A stretch of 64,000 bases of DNA from Scandinavium manionii (GCF_024764775.1 NZ_JALIGC010000036.1:330705-394704), one strand, 5' to 3'. Counted from the first letter of the stretch, positions 44,029 to 52,867 are shown. The notes: generated from the letters alone by a model not told the origin. Numbers and translations: made by a program.

Positions 44029-45030
44029 ATGAAGTCGAAAAAACTAACGGAAGCTGATGTAACGGCGGAATCCGTTTTTATGCTCCAGCGCCGCCAGGTG
44101 CTGAAAATGTTAGGCATAAGCGCCACCGCAATGACGCTCGCGCCCACCGCCCAGGCCGATTTGCTCAGCTGGTTTAAGGGCAACGACAGGCCACCTGCCC
44201 CGTCCGGAAAACCGCTCGAATTCTCTCGCCCTGCCGAATGGCAGAGCCAGCTGGCGCTCACGCCGGAGGATAAAGTCACTCGCTACAACAATTATTATGA
44301 ATTCGGGCTGGATAAAGCCGACCCAGCGGCAAACGCCGGGAGCCTGATAACCGATCCGTGGACGCTGACCATCGATGGTGAAGTTGCTAAACCGCTAACG
44401 CTCGATCACGACGCGCTGACCAAACGTTTCCCGCTCGAACAGCGAATCTACCGGATGCGCTGCGTGGAAGCCTGGTCGATGGTCGTGCCGTGGATTGGTT
44501 TTCCGCTGCATAAGCTGCTGGCGCTGGTTGAGCCCACCAGCGATGCCAAATACGTCGCCTTTAAAACCATTTTCTCTCCTGAGCAGATGCCCGGTCAGAA
44601 GGACCGCTTTATTGGCGGCGGTCTTTCATATCCCTACGTCGAAGGCCTGCGTCTCGATGAGGCGATGCATCCGCTGACGCTGCTTACTACCGGCGTGTAT
44701 GGCAAAGCGTTACCGCCGCAAAACGGTGCGCCCATCCGCCTGACCGTCCCGTGGAAATACGGCTTTAAAGGCATTAAATCTATTGTCAGTATTAAACTGA
44801 CTCGCGAACGTCCGCCCTGCACGTGGAATCTGGCGGCCCCTGATGAATATGGTTTTTTCGCCAACGTGAATCCGCATGTTGACCATCCACGCTGGTCGCA
44901 GGCCACCGAGCGCTTTATCGGCTCGGGCGGCGTACTGGACGTCAAACGCCAACCGACGCTGTTGTTTAACGGCTATGCCGATCAGGTGGCGTCGCTCTAT
45001 CACGGCCTGAATTTACGGGAGAATTTCTGA
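44029..45030 (+). CDS. msrP: Protein-methionine-sulfoxide reductase catalytic subunit MsrP
   Basis: A 333-residue periplasmic molybdoenzyme that repairs methionine sulfoxide in envelope proteins oxidised by hypochlorite. The twin-arginine signal QRRQVLKMLGISATAMTLAP (about 20-39) is cut at AQA-D (43/44). The molybdenum-binding cysteine is precursor Cys145 (RMRCVEAWS), mature Cys102, as in E. coli. PWKYGFKGIKSIVSIKL is a conserved cofactor-site stretch. The start at 44029 has GGAGGAAGCC upstream; an alternative ATG at 44014 lies inside a hairpin arm. In E. coli K-12 the gene is elsewhere, beside hprSR; no such regulator is next to it here. Its stop abuts the msrQ start. Confidence 0.96.
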   Translation: MKSKKLTEADVTAESVFMLQRRQVLKMLGISATAMTLAPTAQADLLSWFKGNDRPPAPSGKPLEFSRPAEWQSQLALTPEDKVTRYNNYYEFGLDKADPAANAGSLITDPWTLTIDGEVAKPLTLDHDALTKRFPLEQRIYRMRCVEAWSMVVPWIGFPLHKLLALVEPTSDAKYVAFKTIFSPEQMPGQKDRFIGGGLSYPYVEGLRLDEAMHPLTLLTTGVYGKALPPQNGAPIRLTVPWKYGFKGIKSIVSIKLTRERPPCTWNLAAPDEYGFFANVNPHVDHPRWSQATERFIGSGGVLDVKRQPTLLFNGYADQVASLYHGLNLRENF

Positions 45031-45630
45031 GTGCGCTTAACGGCTAAACAGATTGTCTGGCTCAAGGTAATGCTGCATCTGGCCGCCTTTTTACCTCTGG
45101 TGTGGTTGTTCTGGGCGGGCGACCAGGGCTACTTCAGCGCTGACCCTGCCAAAGATATTCAACACTTTACCGGTAGGATGGCTCTGAAACTACTGCTCGC
45201 CACCTTGCTGGTCTCCCCGCTGGCGCGCTACGCTAAACAGCCTTTATTGATACGAACTCGCCGCCTTTTAGGGCTATGGTGTTTTGCCTGGGCGACGTTA
45301 CACCTCACCAGCTACGCGCTATTAGAGCTCGGGATTAACAATCTGGGTTTATTAGGGCAGGAAGTGGTCACGCGCCCTTATTTAACGTTGGGCCTGGTGA
45401 GCTGGCTGATTTTGCTGGCGCTGGCGGCCACCTCGTTTCAGCGTGTGCAACGAAAACTAGGCGCGCGCTGGCAAAAACTACATAACTTCGTCTATCTGGT
45501 AGCGATCCTTGCCCCCATCCATTATCTGTGGTCGGTGAAGATCCTCTCACCACAGCCGATCCTGTACGCAATCGCCGCTTTTGCGCTTTTAGCGTGGCGT
45601 TTTAAGAAGTTCCGCCGGTGGTGGCGTTAA
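45031..45630 (+). CDS. msrQ: MsrPQ heme-binding membrane subunit MsrQ
   Basis: A 199-residue inner-membrane b-type cytochrome that passes electrons from the quinone pool to periplasmic MsrP. It has about six hydrophobic helices of the ferric-reductase-like type with conserved histidines, for example in DIQHFTGRMALKLLLATLLV, WATLHLTSYALLE and LHNFVYLVAILAPIHYLWSV. The start is GTG at 45031, immediately after the msrP TGA, so the two are translationally coupled. E. coli MsrQ is 211 residues; the difference is a shorter C-terminal tail here. Confidence 0.95.
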   Translation: MRLTAKQIVWLKVMLHLAAFLPLVWLFWAGDQGYFSADPAKDIQHFTGRMALKLLLATLLVSPLARYAKQPLLIRTRRLLGLWCFAWATLHLTSYALLELGINNLGLLGQEVVTRPYLTLGLVSWLILLALAATSFQRVQRKLGARWQKLHNFVYLVAILAPIHYLWSVKILSPQPILYAIAAFALLAWRFKKFRRWWR

Positions 45631-45749
45631 TTCACGATAATGTGCAGTTTCCCGCAGAACTCCCGCACTACGTCAGGCTTTTTCGGGTTTGAGGTTGATA
45701 ATCTTCCCTGATAAGACCAGTATTTAGCTGCCAATTGCTACGAAATCGT

Positions 45750-45755
45750 TATAAT
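45750..45755 (+). promoter_or_regulatory. Candidate -10 box for aroQ-accBC
   Basis: A perfect TATAAT in the 235-base gap after msrQ. The -35 region (around GCTGCC at 45727-45732) is poor. A promoter here would give a leader of roughly 105 nucleotides before aroQ and could drive aroQ-accB-accC. Confidence 0.5.
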
Positions 45756-45865
45756 GTGCGACTTTGGTTTTCCTGACAGGGGTTTTTGGCCTCTGAAAAG
45801 GTGACAAGCGCGCATCGAAGGTATATTTTGTTTTTTACCGGAGAATTGCAGGAGATAGCAGCACG

Positions 45866-46318
45866 ATGGCCGACAAGTTACGCATTTTGCTTTTAAACGG
45901 ACCGAACCTGAACATGCTCGGCACCCGTGAGCCAGAGAAGTATGGCTCCCAGACGTTAGCGGAAATTGTAAACCGTTTAACGACGGAAGCTGAGGCTCTG
46001 AATGTGTCGCTGGACCATTTGCAGTCCAACGCGGAGTTCGCGATTATCGACCGAATTCATCAGGCTAAAGACAACATTGACTATATCCTGATCAATCCGG
46101 CCGCATTCACGCACACCAGCGTGGCGATTCGTGATGCGCTATTGGCGGTCAGTATCCCGTTTATCGAGATACATCTGAGTAACGTGCACGCTCGCGAGCC
46201 GTTCCGCCATCACTCATATCTCTCTGATATCGCTGCCGGCGTCATCTGCGGATTAGGCGCTGACGGCTATTCATACGCATTACAGACGGCGGTTAAACGC
46301 CTGTCACAATCACACTAA
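45866..46318 (+). CDS. aroQ: Type II 3-dehydroquinate dehydratase
   Basis: A 150-residue dodecameric enzyme of the shikimate pathway that removes water from 3-dehydroquinate. The N-terminal LLLNGPNLNMLGTREPEKYG holds the catalytic tyrosine (Tyr26) and flexible lid. NPAAFTHTSVAIRDAL carries the general-acid histidine region, and EIHLSNVHAREPFRHHSYLS binds substrate. E. coli K-12 relies on the unrelated type I enzyme AroD and lacks aroQ at this place, so this genome may carry both types; AroD would lie outside the window. It is 22 bases upstream of accB, suggesting cotranscription with accBC. Confidence 0.97.
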   Translation: MADKLRILLLNGPNLNMLGTREPEKYGSQTLAEIVNRLTTEAEALNVSLDHLQSNAEFAIIDRIHQAKDNIDYILINPAAFTHTSVAIRDALLAVSIPFIEIHLSNVHAREPFRHHSYLSDIAAGVICGLGADGYSYALQTAVKRLSQSH

Positions 46319-46340
46319 ACAAAGAGTACGGAACCCACTC

Positions 46341-46805
46341 ATGGATATTCGTAAGATTAAAAAACTGATCGAGCTGGTTGAAGAATCAGGCATCTCCGAA
46401 CTGGAAATTTCTGAAGGCGAAGAGTCTGTACGCATCAGCCGCGCTTCGGCCAATGCGGGCTTCCCGGTTATGCAACAGGCTTATGCTGCGCCGATGATGC
46501 AACCACAGATGGCTCCGGCCGCTGCTGCACCGGTAGCTGCTGCTGAAGCCCCGGCTAAAGCTGAAATCAGTGGCCACATCGTACGCTCCCCGATGGTTGG
46601 TACCTTCTACCGCACCCCAAGCCCGGACGCGAAAGCATTCATCGAAGTGGGCCAGAAGGTGAACGCGGGTGATACCCTGTGCATCGTTGAAGCCATGAAA
46701 ATGATGAACCAGATCGAAGCCGACAAGTCGGGTACCGTGAAGGCTATCCTGGTCGAAAGTGGTCAACCGGTAGAATTTGACGAGCCGCTGGTCGTCATCG
46801 AGTAA
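46341..46805 (+). CDS. accB: Acetyl-CoA carboxylase biotin carboxyl carrier protein
   Basis: A 154-residue BCCP subunit (156 in E. coli). Its biotinylated lysine is Lys120 in the EAMKMM motif. An N-terminal oligomerisation region (MDIRKIKKLIELVEESGISE and onward) is joined by an alanine- and proline-rich linker (about 45-75) to the biotinyl domain, which includes the thumb loop TPSPDAKAF. It carries carboxyl groups from the AccC reaction to the AccAD transferase for malonyl-CoA synthesis. accC follows 10 bases downstream. Confidence 0.99.
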   Translation: MDIRKIKKLIELVEESGISELEISEGEESVRISRASANAGFPVMQQAYAAPMMQPQMAPAAAAPVAAAEAPAKAEISGHIVRSPMVGTFYRTPSPDAKAFIEVGQKVNAGDTLCIVEAMKMMNQIEADKSGTVKAILVESGQPVEFDEPLVVIE

Positions 46806-46815
46806 CGAGGCGAAC

Positions 46816-48165
46816 ATGCTGGATAAAATTGTCATCGCAAACCGTGGCGAGATTGCACTGCGCATTCTTCGTGCCTGTAAAGAACTGGGCATCAAGACCG
46901 TCGCCGTACACTCCACTGCGGATCGCGATTTAAAACACGTACTGTTAGCGGATGAGACGGTCTGTATCGGCCCGGCTCCGTCCGTAAAAAGCTATCTGAA
47001 TATCCCGGCTATCATTAGCGCCGCTGAAATCACCGGCGCGGTGGCAATCCATCCGGGTTATGGCTTCCTGTCCGAAAACGCCAACTTTGCTGAGCAGGTT
47101 GAACGTTCCGGCTTTATCTTCATCGGCCCGAAAGCTGACACTATCCGCCTGATGGGCGACAAAGTGTCTGCAATCAACGCGATGAAAAAAGCAGGCGTTC
47201 CTACTGTACCAGGCTCTGACGGCCCGCTGGGCGACGACATGGATGCTAACCGTGCCCATGCGAAACGCATTGGCTATCCGGTTATCATCAAAGCCTCCGG
47301 TGGCGGCGGCGGTCGCGGTATGCGCGTCGTGCGCAGCGACGCTGAACTGTCCCAGTCCATCTCCATGACCAAAGCTGAAGCGAAAGCCGCTTTCAGCAAT
47401 GACATGGTGTACATGGAAAAATACCTGGAAAATCCTCGTCACATCGAGATTCAGGTACTGGCTGACGGCCAGGGCAACGCTATCTATCTGGCAGAACGTG
47501 ACTGCTCTATGCAGCGTCGTCACCAGAAAGTTGTCGAAGAAGCACCAGCACCAGGCATCACGCCGGAACTGCGTCGCTACATCGGCGAGCGTTGTGCGAA
47601 AGCCTGCGTGGATATCGGCTACCGTGGCGCGGGTACTTTCGAATTCCTGTTTGAAAACGGCGAGTTCTATTTCATCGAAATGAACACCCGTATTCAGGTA
47701 GAGCACCCGGTTACCGAGATGATCACTGGCGTTGACCTGATCAAAGAGCAGCTGCGTATCGCTGCCGGTCAGCCGCTGTCAATCAAACAGGAAGAAGTGC
47801 ACGTTCGCGGCCATGCGGTGGAATGCCGTATCAACGCCGAAGACCCGAACACCTTCCTGCCGAGCCCGGGTAAAATTACCCGTTTCCACGCACCTGGCGG
47901 TTTTGGTGTGCGTTGGGAATCTCATATCTACGCCGGTTACACTGTACCGCCGTACTATGACTCAATGATTGGTAAGCTCATCTGTTACGGCGAAACCCGT
48001 GACGTGGCGATTTCTCGCATGAAGAACGCCCTGCAGGAACTGATCATCGACGGTATCAAAACCAACGTTGAACTGCAGATGCGCATCATGAGTGACGAGA
48101 ACTTCCAGCATGGTGGAACCAACATCCACTATCTGGAGAAAAAACTCGGACTTCAGGAAAAATAA
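46816..48165 (+). CDS. accC: Acetyl-CoA carboxylase biotin carboxylase subunit
   Basis: The 449-residue biotin carboxylase, identical in length to E. coli AccC. It uses ATP and bicarbonate to carboxylate biotin on AccB. The ATP-grasp domain has the glycine-rich loop KASGGGGGRGMRVV (about 159-172). EMNTRIQVEHPVTEMITGVD holds the catalytic Glu and Arg residues. The C-terminal NTFLPSPGKITRFHAPGG closes the domain. The start at 46816 (MLDKIVIANRGEI) follows ACGAGG; an upstream in-frame ATG lies within accB. A strong terminator ends the operon. Confidence 0.99.
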   Translation: MLDKIVIANRGEIALRILRACKELGIKTVAVHSTADRDLKHVLLADETVCIGPAPSVKSYLNIPAIISAAEITGAVAIHPGYGFLSENANFAEQVERSGFIFIGPKADTIRLMGDKVSAINAMKKAGVPTVPGSDGPLGDDMDANRAHAKRIGYPVIIKASGGGGGRGMRVVRSDAELSQSISMTKAEAKAAFSNDMVYMEKYLENPRHIEIQVLADGQGNAIYLAERDCSMQRRHQKVVEEAPAPGITPELRRYIGERCAKACVDIGYRGAGTFEFLFENGEFYFIEMNTRIQVEHPVTEMITGVDLIKEQLRIAAGQPLSIKQEEVHVRGHAVECRINAEDPNTFLPSPGKITRFHAPGGFGVRWESHIYAGYTVPPYYDSMIGKLICYGETRDVAISRMKNALQELIIDGIKTNVELQMRIMSDENFQHGGTNIHYLEKKLGLQEK

Positions 48166-48180
48166 TCCTGAACGTTTAGC

Positions 48181-48207
48181 AAAAGGCCGGATCTTCCGGC
48201 CTTTTTT
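48181..48207 (+). terminator. accBC terminator
   Basis: AAAAGGCCGGA and TCCGGCCTTTT pair around TCT and are followed by more T residues, 15 bases after the accC stop. Confidence 0.93.
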
Positions 48208-48273
48208 CTTTTTCTCTCCCCTTCCCAGCCCCTTAAGGTACAATCCCCGCTTTAAATTGCCCCTGGGAGCCTT

Positions 48274-48516
48274 ATGGACGCGCGTTTTGTTCAGGCCCAC
48301 AAAGAAGCCCGCTGGGCGTTGTGGCTTACCCTCCTCTATCTCGCCGCATGGTTAGCGAGTGCTTACATACCTAGTTCAATACAGGGCTTCACCGGCCTGC
48401 CACGATGGTTTGAAATGGCCTGCCTGCTGATTCCGCTGATCTTCATTTTACTGTGCTGGGCCATGGTGAAATTCATCTATCGCGAAATTCCACTGGAGGA
48501 CGATGATGCAGCCTGA
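48274..48516 (+). CDS. yhdT: YhdT, small membrane protein (DUF997)
   Basis: An 80-residue inner-membrane protein with two hydrophobic helices (ALWLTLLYLAAWLASAYIP and MACLLIPLIFILLCWAMVKF) and an acidic C-terminus (LEDDDAA). It is always found upstream of panF in enterobacteria and overlaps it by 11 bases here, suggesting a function with the transporter, though none is proven as far as I know. The start MDARFVQAHKEARWAL is preceded by GGGAG. Confidence 0.94.
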   Translation: MDARFVQAHKEARWALWLTLLYLAAWLASAYIPSSIQGFTGLPRWFEMACLLIPLIFILLCWAMVKFIYREIPLEDDDAA

Positions 48517-49957
48517 AGTCATTCTGCCGCTTGTCGCCTATTTATTGGTGGTGTTTGGCCTGTCGATTTACGCGATGCGAAAGCGCGCCACCGGCACGTT
48601 CCTCAACGAATATTTCCTCGGCAGTCGTTCGATGGGCGGCTTTGTACTGGCGATGACTCTCACCGCCACCTACATCAGCGCCAGTTCGTTTATCGGCGGC
48701 CCGGGTGCGGCCTATAAATACGGGCTGGGTTGGGTTTTGCTGGCGATGATCCAGCTACCTGCCGTGTGGCTATCGCTAGGCGTTCTGGGGAAAAAATTCG
48801 CCATCCTTGCCCGGCGTTACAACGCGGTGACGCTCAACGATATGCTGTTTGCCCGCTATCAGAGCCGTCTGCTGGTATGGCTGGCGAGTCTTAGCCTGCT
48901 GGTCGCGTTTGTCGGCGCGATGACCGTACAGTTCATCGGCGGTGCACGCTTGCTGGAAACCGCAGCCGGTATTCCTTACGAAACGGGCTTGCTGATTTTC
49001 GGGATCAGTATCGCGCTGTACACCGCTTTCGGCGGCTTCCGCGCCAGCGTGCTCAATGATGCCATGCAAGGCATGGTGATGCTGATTGGCACCATCGTAC
49101 TGCTGATTGGTGTCGTTCACGCGGCGGGCGGCCTGAGCCACGCGGTGCAAACACTGGAACACATCGACCCAAAACTGGTCTCTCCGCAGGGGGCTGACGA
49201 TATTTTATCGCCGAGCTTTATGACCTCTTTCTGGGTACTGGTCTGTTTTGGGGTGATTGGCCTGCCGCACACGGCAGTACGTTGCATCTCGTACAAAGAC
49301 AGCAAGGCAGTACACCGAGGTATGATTATCGGCACGATTGTCGTGGCTGTCCTGATGTTCGGGATGCATCTGGCTGGTGCACTGGGTCGCGCCGTTATTC
49401 CGGATCTCGACGTCCCGGATTTAGTTATCCCCACGCTGATGGTTAAAGTATTGCCGCCAGTGGCTGCGGGGATCTTCCTCGCCGCACCGATGGCGGCAAT
49501 CATGTCGACGATCAACGCGCAGTTATTGCAGAGTTCCGCTACGATCATCAAAGATCTGTATCTGAATTTCCGCCCGGAGCAGGTACAGAACGAAAAGCGG
49601 CTGAAGCGTATGTCAGCGCTGATCACCCTGATATTGGGTGCGCTGTTGCTGTTGGCTGCCTGGCGACCGCCGGAGATGATCATCTGGTTGAACCTGCTGG
49701 CGTTTGGCGGGCTGGAAGCCGTGTTCCTGTGGCCGCTGGTGCTGGGCCTTTACTGGGAACGCGCGAACGCCGCCGGGGCGCTGAGCGCCATGATTGTCGG
49801 CGGCGTGCTATACGCCCTGCTTGCTACTCTGAAAATTCAGTACCTGGGCTTTCACCCGATTGTTCCCTCGCTACTGCTCAGTCTTCTGGCTTTTGTCGTC
49901 GGTAACCGTTTTGGTCAGCCTGCCACGCAAGCCCCTAATATCACTGTTAATCATTAA
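48506..49957 (+). CDS. panF: Sodium/pantothenate symporter PanF
   Basis: A 483-residue member of the sodium:solute symporter family that imports pantothenate, the precursor of coenzyme A. It has about 12-13 hydrophobic helices, with the conserved family stretches FLNEYFLGSRSMGGFVLAMT, TYISASSFIGGPGAAYKYGL and LAAPMAAIMSTINAQLLQSS. The gene opens with two consecutive ATG codons; the second (48506) was chosen because E. coli PanF starts MQLEVILPLVAY. GGAGG precedes them inside yhdT, and the overlap suggests coupling. Confidence 0.97.
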   Translation: MQPEVILPLVAYLLVVFGLSIYAMRKRATGTFLNEYFLGSRSMGGFVLAMTLTATYISASSFIGGPGAAYKYGLGWVLLAMIQLPAVWLSLGVLGKKFAILARRYNAVTLNDMLFARYQSRLLVWLASLSLLVAFVGAMTVQFIGGARLLETAAGIPYETGLLIFGISIALYTAFGGFRASVLNDAMQGMVMLIGTIVLLIGVVHAAGGLSHAVQTLEHIDPKLVSPQGADDILSPSFMTSFWVLVCFGVIGLPHTAVRCISYKDSKAVHRGMIIGTIVVAVLMFGMHLAGALGRAVIPDLDVPDLVIPTLMVKVLPPVAAGIFLAAPMAAIMSTINAQLLQSSATIIKDLYLNFRPEQVQNEKRLKRMSALITLILGALLLLAAWRPPEMIIWLNLLAFGGLEAVFLWPLVLGLYWERANAAGALSAMIVGGVLYALLATLKIQYLGFHPIVPSLLLSLLAFVVGNRFGQPATQAPNITVNH

Positions 49958-49969
49958 AAGAGTTTTGCC

Positions 49970-50854
49970 ATGCCATGGATCCAACTGAAACTGAACACCA
50001 CCGGTGCCAACGCGGAAGAACTGAGCGATGCGCTGATGGAAGTGGGTGCCGTCTCTATCACCTTCCAGGACACCCACGACACGCCGGTGTTTGAGCCTTT
50101 ACCGGGCGAAACCCGACTTTGGGGTGATACCGATGTAATTGGCCTGTTCGATGCCGAAACCGACATGAAGGAAGTGGTCGCCATTCTGGAACATCAGCCG
50201 CTGCTGGGTGCGGGTTTTGTTCACAAGATTGAGCAACTGGAAGATAAAGACTGGGAGCGCGAATGGATGGATAACTTCCACCCGATGCGTTTCGGCGAGC
50301 GGCTGTGGATTTGCCCAAGCTGGCGCGATGTGCCGGACGAAAACGCGGTTAACGTGATGCTCGATCCGGGTCTGGCGTTTGGTACCGGCACCCACCCAAC
50401 CACGTCGCTGTGCCTGCAGTGGCTCGACGGACTCGATCTGAACGGTAAAACGGTGATCGATTTTGGCTGTGGATCAGGGATCCTCGCCATTGCGGCGCTG
50501 AAACTGGGCGCGGCTAAAGCGATCGGGATCGACATTGATCCGCAGGCGATTCAGGCCAGCCGCGATAACGCGCTGCGCAATGGCGTGTCCGATAAGCTGG
50601 AACTTTATTTACCACAGGACCAGCCAGACGCCATGAAAGCCGACGTAGTAGTCGCTAATATCCTGGCTGGCCCATTACGCGAACTGGCCCCGCTAATCAG
50701 CGTCCTGCCTGTTGAGGGCGGTTTATTGGGCCTTTCCGGGATTCTTGCGAGCCAGGCCGACAGCGTCTGTGAAGCCTATACCTCTCAATTCGCGCTCGAC
50801 CCAGTGGTTGAGAAAGAAGAGTGGTGTCGCATTACCGGTCGTAAGAACGGATAA
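49970..50854 (+). CDS. prmA: Ribosomal protein L11 methyltransferase
   Basis: A 294-residue S-adenosylmethionine-dependent enzyme that trimethylates three amino groups of ribosomal protein L11. The N-terminal L11-recognition domain (about 1-55) is joined to a class I methyltransferase domain with motif I VIDFGCGSGILAIAALKLGA (about 162-181), the acidic IGIDIDPQAI, and motif IV VVANILAGPL. The GLAFGTGTHPTT motif upstream is diagnostic of PrmA. It begins 12 bases after panF on the same strand, as in E. coli. Confidence 0.98.
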   Translation: MPWIQLKLNTTGANAEELSDALMEVGAVSITFQDTHDTPVFEPLPGETRLWGDTDVIGLFDAETDMKEVVAILEHQPLLGAGFVHKIEQLEDKDWEREWMDNFHPMRFGERLWICPSWRDVPDENAVNVMLDPGLAFGTGTHPTTSLCLQWLDGLDLNGKTVIDFGCGSGILAIAALKLGAAKAIGIDIDPQAIQASRDNALRNGVSDKLELYLPQDQPDAMKADVVVANILAGPLRELAPLISVLPVEGGLLGLSGILASQADSVCEAYTSQFALDPVVEKEEWCRITGRKNG

Positions 50855-51230
50855 AACAGGTGCGTGGTCTCCCGGTTACGTTCACATTTTGTTCGAGTAA
50901 GTGTGCAAAAGTGTCGATTACCTGCAGCAATGAAATGGGATCCAGCCCGCAATAATCGGGATAATCTGCTGATAAAACCAGCAGGTTATCTCTTTTCTGC
51001 TCCCTTTTGAGCAGGAAAAAACGATAAGTTACGCAAAATTGCATCTGTTCAAAAATTCACCTTATTGATATAACATAATGATTTGTTTGATTATTAAATT
51101 TTCGCCTCGGGGGTGACTGGCGATTCCTTGATCTATAACAGAGGATTGCTCAAAGTTTGGCCTTTCATCTCAGGAAAAAAATGCGTAATATACGCCGCCT
51201 TGCAGTCACAGTATGGTCATTTCTTAACTC
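50855..51230 (+). promoter_or_regulatory. Upstream region of dusB-fis
   Basis: These 376 bases between prmA and dusB hold no gene. An AT-rich part (51030-51110) fits the known cluster of Fis and IHF sites that control the fis operon in E. coli. The promoter is at the downstream end, and the dusB start codon comes about 30 bases after the predicted transcription start. Confidence 0.6.
51163..51191 (+). promoter_or_regulatory. fis operon promoter
   Basis: TTTCAT and TAATAT are separated by exactly 17 bases and followed by ACGCCGCC. The poor -35 and GC-rich discriminator are the features that make this promoter sensitive to ppGpp and growth rate in E. coli. Confidence 0.85.
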
Positions 51231-52196
51231 ATGCGCATCGGACACCACCAGCTTAGAAATCGCCTGATCGCAGCGCCCATGGCTGGCATTACTGACAGAC
51301 CATTCCGGACGCTGTGCTACGAGATGGGAGCAGGTTTAACCGTTTCCGAGATGATGTCCTCCAACCCGCAGGTCTGGGAGAGCGACAAATCCCGTTTACG
51401 GATGGTGCACATTGACGAGCCCGGGATCCGCACCGTGCAAATTGCCGGTAGCTGTCCTGAAGAAATGGCGGAAGCCGCACGTATTAACGTTGAAAGTGGC
51501 GCCCAAATTATTGATATCAATATGGGTTGCCCGGCTAAAAAAGTGAATCGCAAGCTTGCAGGTTCAGCCCTTTTGCAGCATCCAGGTTTGGTGAAGTCTA
51601 TCCTGACCGAGGTGGTAAAGGCAGTGGACGTTCCTGTTACTCTCAAGATTCGCACTGGCTGGGCGCCGGACCACCGTAACTGTGTAGAGATTGCCCAACT
51701 GGCTGAAGATTGTGGCATTCAGGCTCTGACTATTCACGGACGCACTCGCGCCTGCTTGTTTAACGGAGACGCTGAATACAACAGTATTCGGGCAGTTAAG
51801 CAGAAAGTTTCCATTCCGATTATCGCGAATGGTGACATTACTGACCCGCTTAAAGCCAGAGCTGTGCTCGACTATACGGGGGCTGATGCCCTGATGATAG
51901 GACGTGCAGCTCAGGGAAGACCCTGGATCTTTCGGGAAATCCAGCATTATCTGGACACTGGGGAGCTGCTACCTCCACTGCCTCTGGCAGAGGTGAAGCG
52001 CTTACTTTGTGCACATGTTCGGGAATTGCATGATTTTTACGGTCATACAAAAGGGTACCGAATAGCGCGCAAACACGTATCCTGGTATTTACAGGAACAC
52101 GCTCCAGATGACCAGTTTCGGCGCACATTCAACGCCATTGAGGATGCCAGCGTACAGCTGGAGGCGTTGGAGGCATACTTCGAAAATTTTGCGTAA
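51231..52196 (+). CDS. dusB: tRNA-dihydrouridine synthase B
   Basis: A 321-residue FMN-dependent enzyme that reduces uridine to dihydrouridine in the tRNA D-loop (position 17 in E. coli). Cys100 in the NMGCPAKKVNRK motif is the catalytic proton donor, at the E. coli position. LIAAPMAGITDRPFRTLCYE near the N-terminus and ANGDITDPLKAR and GADALMIGRAAQGRPWIFRE later bind flavin. It is the first gene of the dusB-fis operon; translation through dusB is known to help fis expression in E. coli. fis begins 25 bases after its stop. Confidence 0.98.
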   Translation: MRIGHHQLRNRLIAAPMAGITDRPFRTLCYEMGAGLTVSEMMSSNPQVWESDKSRLRMVHIDEPGIRTVQIAGSCPEEMAEAARINVESGAQIIDINMGCPAKKVNRKLAGSALLQHPGLVKSILTEVVKAVDVPVTLKIRTGWAPDHRNCVEIAQLAEDCGIQALTIHGRTRACLFNGDAEYNSIRAVKQKVSIPIIANGDITDPLKARAVLDYTGADALMIGRAAQGRPWIFREIQHYLDTGELLPPLPLAEVKRLLCAHVRELHDFYGHTKGYRIARKHVSWYLQEHAPDDQFRRTFNAIEDASVQLEALEAYFENFA

Positions 52197-52221
52197 ACAG
52201 AAATAAAGAGCTGACAGAACT

Positions 52222-52518
52222 ATGTTCGAACAACGCGTAAATTCTGACGTACTGACCGTTTCTACCGTTAACTCTCAGGATCAGGTGACTCAGAAACCTC
52301 TCCGTGACTCGGTTAAACAGGCACTGAAGAACTATTTTGCTCAACTGAATGGTCAGGATGTTAATGACCTGTATGAGCTGGTACTGGCTGAAGTAGAACA
52401 GCCCCTGTTGGACATGGTTATGCAATACACGCGTGGTAACCAAACCCGCGCTGCTCTGATGATGGGCATCAACCGTGGTACTCTGCGTAAGAAACTGAAA
52501 AAATACGGCATGAACTAA
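52222..52518 (+). CDS. fis: DNA-bending nucleoid protein Fis
   Basis: The 98-residue Fis protein, identical in length to E. coli Fis. It bends DNA, activates rRNA promoters, modulates supercoiling and stimulates site-specific inversion. An N-terminal hairpin region (about 10-26) contacts recombinases. The C-terminal helix-turn-helix [20 protein letters not shown] is at about 73-92. It is expressed from the dusB promoter, which it represses itself, and its targets include the rRNA operon at the end of this window. Confidence 0.99.
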
Positions 52519-52534
52519 GTTCGTTCATGACGGT

Positions 52535-52571
52535 AAAAAGGCGCTCTTCGGCATGGGGAAGCGCCTTTTTT
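52535..52571 (+). terminator. dusB-fis terminator
   Basis: AAAAAGGCGC and GCGCCTTTTT pair around a 16-base loop, 17 bases after the fis stop. Confidence 0.88.
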
Positions 52572-52666
52572 ATTGCCTGAAATCCGGCGATTTTCTTCCC
52601 TCTTTCCTGACATCCCTTTTCGTGTATATTGCCTGCCATTCACCCAATCAATTCTCAGGTGCAGTT

Positions 52667-52831
52667 ATGCTTCGCAAGTACGGATGGCTGATTGTCTTTG
52701 CCTTGTTTATGTTTGTGTTCGAAGGTTTATTGATGCAGTGGATTGAGATTTTATCCACTGAAAGCGAGAAGTGCCGCAACATGAATTCTGTCAACCCGCT
52801 CAAGCTTGTAAACTGCTCCGACCTCGAGTGA
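52667..52831 (+). CDS. yhdU: YhdU, small membrane protein (DUF2556)
   Basis: A 54-residue protein whose N-terminal half is one hydrophobic helix (LIVFALFMFVFEGLLMQW) and whose C-terminal half, KCRNMNSVNPLKLVNCSDLE, nearly matches E. coli YhdU. Two cysteines, in KCRNM and VNCSD, face the periplasm if the protein is inserted N-in. Its function is not known to me. The start at 52667 aligns with E. coli; upstream in-frame codons run into the fis terminator. The DNA methyltransferase gene yhdJ, which separates fis and yhdU in E. coli K-12, is missing. Confidence 0.85.
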   Translation: MLRKYGWLIVFALFMFVFEGLLMQWIEILSTESEKCRNMNSVNPLKLVNCSDLE

Positions 52832-52867
52832 AGAATGTAGGAAAAGTCGACGAGCGCGTCGACAGGC

